A DNA stretch of 64,000 bases from Aristolochia californica (Eukaryota > Streptophyta > Magnoliopsida > Piperales > Aristolochiaceae): contig JARWKL010000007.1 of NCBI GenBank assembly GCA_029961685.1, forward strand, positions 24,561,013-24,625,012, in the 5' to 3' direction. Under the pieces are notes generated by a model, which saw nothing but the letters and a program-made list of their open reading frames with translations, ran no database searches and was not told the origin of the DNA. A program made the translations under genes and the position numbers. This document shows, piece after piece, positions 62,877 through 64,000 of the stretch. The first letter of the stretch is position 1; each line of letters opens with the position of its first letter.

Positions 62877-64000
62877 GTGTTCAATTGTGTTGGGTGAATA
62901 AATTTTATTTATTTATATTTGTTATTGTTTTAAATTTTTTCCATATATCAACTTTAAAATTTTCATTTTGTTGTAAGTTTTTCGCCTTGTTTGTTTTCGG
63001 GATGAAGGGTGAGCGAAAAGTCAAAGTTTTGATTTAAGAAAAAAGTGCACATATAAAATGGAAAAGCACAATGCAAAATTGGAGGGAGAGAAAATTCCAA
63101 AGAGTGTCCGTAATTTTTAGGGATTGTTAGCTCTTTTTAGTTTCTTTATCTTAGGTTTTGTAATCGTCAAAAAAATTGGTGGCAAAGGATTTTTAACTGA
63201 GTGTTGAATTGCAATCCAGAAGTCATTTCATACAAAAATATAGCCCGTTACGCATGATAAATCACTTTACAATAATCTATGATTGTTAGATCAAATTTTT
63301 GAAAATGGGCAAAATAATGTCTTGTTAGAATCGGGTAAATATCCCACCGCACGTTGACTTGAGAATTTAATGAGCGTTTGTTATTCTCTTTAAAAGCTTT
63401 GGATCCATAGGTCATTTGAATCTTTAACATGTTTCAAGCATGCATATCCATTTTTAAAACCTGTGTAGAAAAAATCTCCTTCATGTAAAATTTCAAGCCT
63501 AATAGGGTTCGACTAATTGAATTACCCAAACTTGGATAACAAAACTTTTGTGTTCATTTGTGGTGTGTGAATAGATATTTTTTATTTACATTAATTATTA
63601 TTTTAAATATTTTCCACACATCAACTATAAATTTTTTATTTTGTTGTGATCTTTTTTGCCTTTTTTGTTAACGGGATGAAGGGGGGAGCGAAAACTCAAA
63701 GTTCTGATTTAAGAAAAAAGTGTACATCTAAAATGGAAATGCACAATGCACAAATGTAGAGAGAGATATTTCCAAAGAGTGTTTGTATGTTTTAGGGATC
63801 GTATGCACTCTTTCGTTTTTATATCTAAGGTTTTGCAATCGTCGGAAACCGGGGGAGGCGGGCGATTTTTAACTGAGTGTTGACTTCAATTCCATAAGTC
63901 ATTTCTTACAAAAAAAATAGCCCGTTACACTTGACAAATCACTTTACAATCACCTATGGTTGTTAGCTCAACTTTTTGAATATGGGCAAAATAATGGCTG
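62877..64000 (+). repeat. A unit and partial B unit, running off the window
   Basis: A at 62877 and B at 63550; the B is cut by the window edge 451 bp in, within its tail. The array shows no sign of ending, so its true length is unknown. Confidence 0.92.

Larger units (their letters stand above)
1..64000 (+). repeat. Satellite DNA array, ~674-bp unit, three unit types
   Basis: The same unit recurs from end to end in one orientation. The landmark gtgttcattt (with small variants) occurs at 211, 865, 1539, 2214, 2888, 3558, 4236, 4911, 5583, 6255 and so on to 63550, giving 95 starts and a mean spacing of 673.8 bp. Three types, A, B and C, are told apart by fixed blocks after the landmark, in mid-unit and in the tail. 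Most spacings are 650-695 bp; the exceptions are listed separately. No stretch of even 100 bp falls outside the repeat. Satellite arrays of this kind are typical of eukaryotic heterochromatin. The family is not one I recognise, and the chromosomal location cannot be told from the window. Confidence 0.97.

Noticed and set aside
1..64000. CRISPR array or other prokaryotic repeat system
   Set aside because: The units are ~674 bp with no unique spacers and no associated genes. Base composition and the lack of genes over 64 kb do not fit a bacterium or phage.
1..64000. Transposon, LTR element or Helitron insertion
   Set aside because: No terminal repeats, target-site duplications or transposase/reverse transcriptase reading frames were seen, and the unit phase continues across the window.
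1..64000. tRNA, 5S or other rRNA genes that could have seeded the satellite
   Set aside because: I could not recognise tRNA box A/B pairs, 5S-like internal control regions or rRNA segments in the unit on either strand.
1..64000. Shorter internal period inside the ~674-bp unit
   Set aside because: I found only trivial repeats such as atgcacaatgcaca and short A or T tracts, with no halves or thirds that align. A self-alignment of one unit would settle it.

Overview
The whole 64 kb window is one uninterrupted head-to-tail satellite DNA array. I see no gene, RNA gene, transposon, CRISPR array or unique-sequence island in it. The basic unit is about 674 bp: 95 successive copies of one landmark (the motif gtgttcattt or a one- or two-base variant) lie between 211 and 63550, a mean spacing of 673.8 bp. 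All copies run in the same direction. The DNA is strongly AT-rich (roughly 70% by eye). Such an array fits a eukaryotic chromosome, most likely constitutive heterochromatin (centromeric, pericentromeric or subtelomeric). A plant host is my best guess, but nothing in the sequence proves it and I do not recognise the family.

The units fall into three types, named here A, B and C, each counted from its landmark to the next one. A has tgttgggtgaataaatttt just after the landmark and aaattggtggcagagg in mid-unit. B has ggtgtgtgaatagatatt and aacgggggaggcgggcg. C has ggtgtgtgaataaatttt and aatgggttgcggagg. The tail of each unit also predicts the next type: ctattagggttaaactag comes before A, gcttaatagggttggac before B and gatattagttttggac before C. 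B* marks a B unit with a B-type lead, so it is followed by another B. The basic higher-order repeat (HOR) is the trimer A-B-C, about 2.02 kb.

Layout: 1-6254 is regular ABC trimers. 6255-9638 holds two recombinant steps (an A/C hybrid and a doubled C). 9639-13010 is ABC plus AB. 12471-17866 is a nearly perfect tandem duplication of a 2698-bp, four-unit block. 18409-24137 is rich in B units and in over-long B/C hybrids. 24138-42512 contains a five-unit HOR of about 3.38 kb in three copies, at 24803, 35757 and 39135, as well as longer-range duplication at an offset of about 10.95 kb. 42513-45317 has C/A hybrids. 45318-54713 returns mostly to ABC. 54714-60854 carries three internal deletions. 60855-64000 is regular ABC again.

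The pieces do not cooperate as genes. What can be read is a history of unequal exchange and gene conversion: simple trimers at both edges, and a rearranged core at about 11-45 kb marked by its own C subtype (C2) and by newer, larger repeat units. The many short open reading frames are by-products of the repeat. The honest answer to the search for a new system is that none is encoded here; the interest lies in the repeat architecture.
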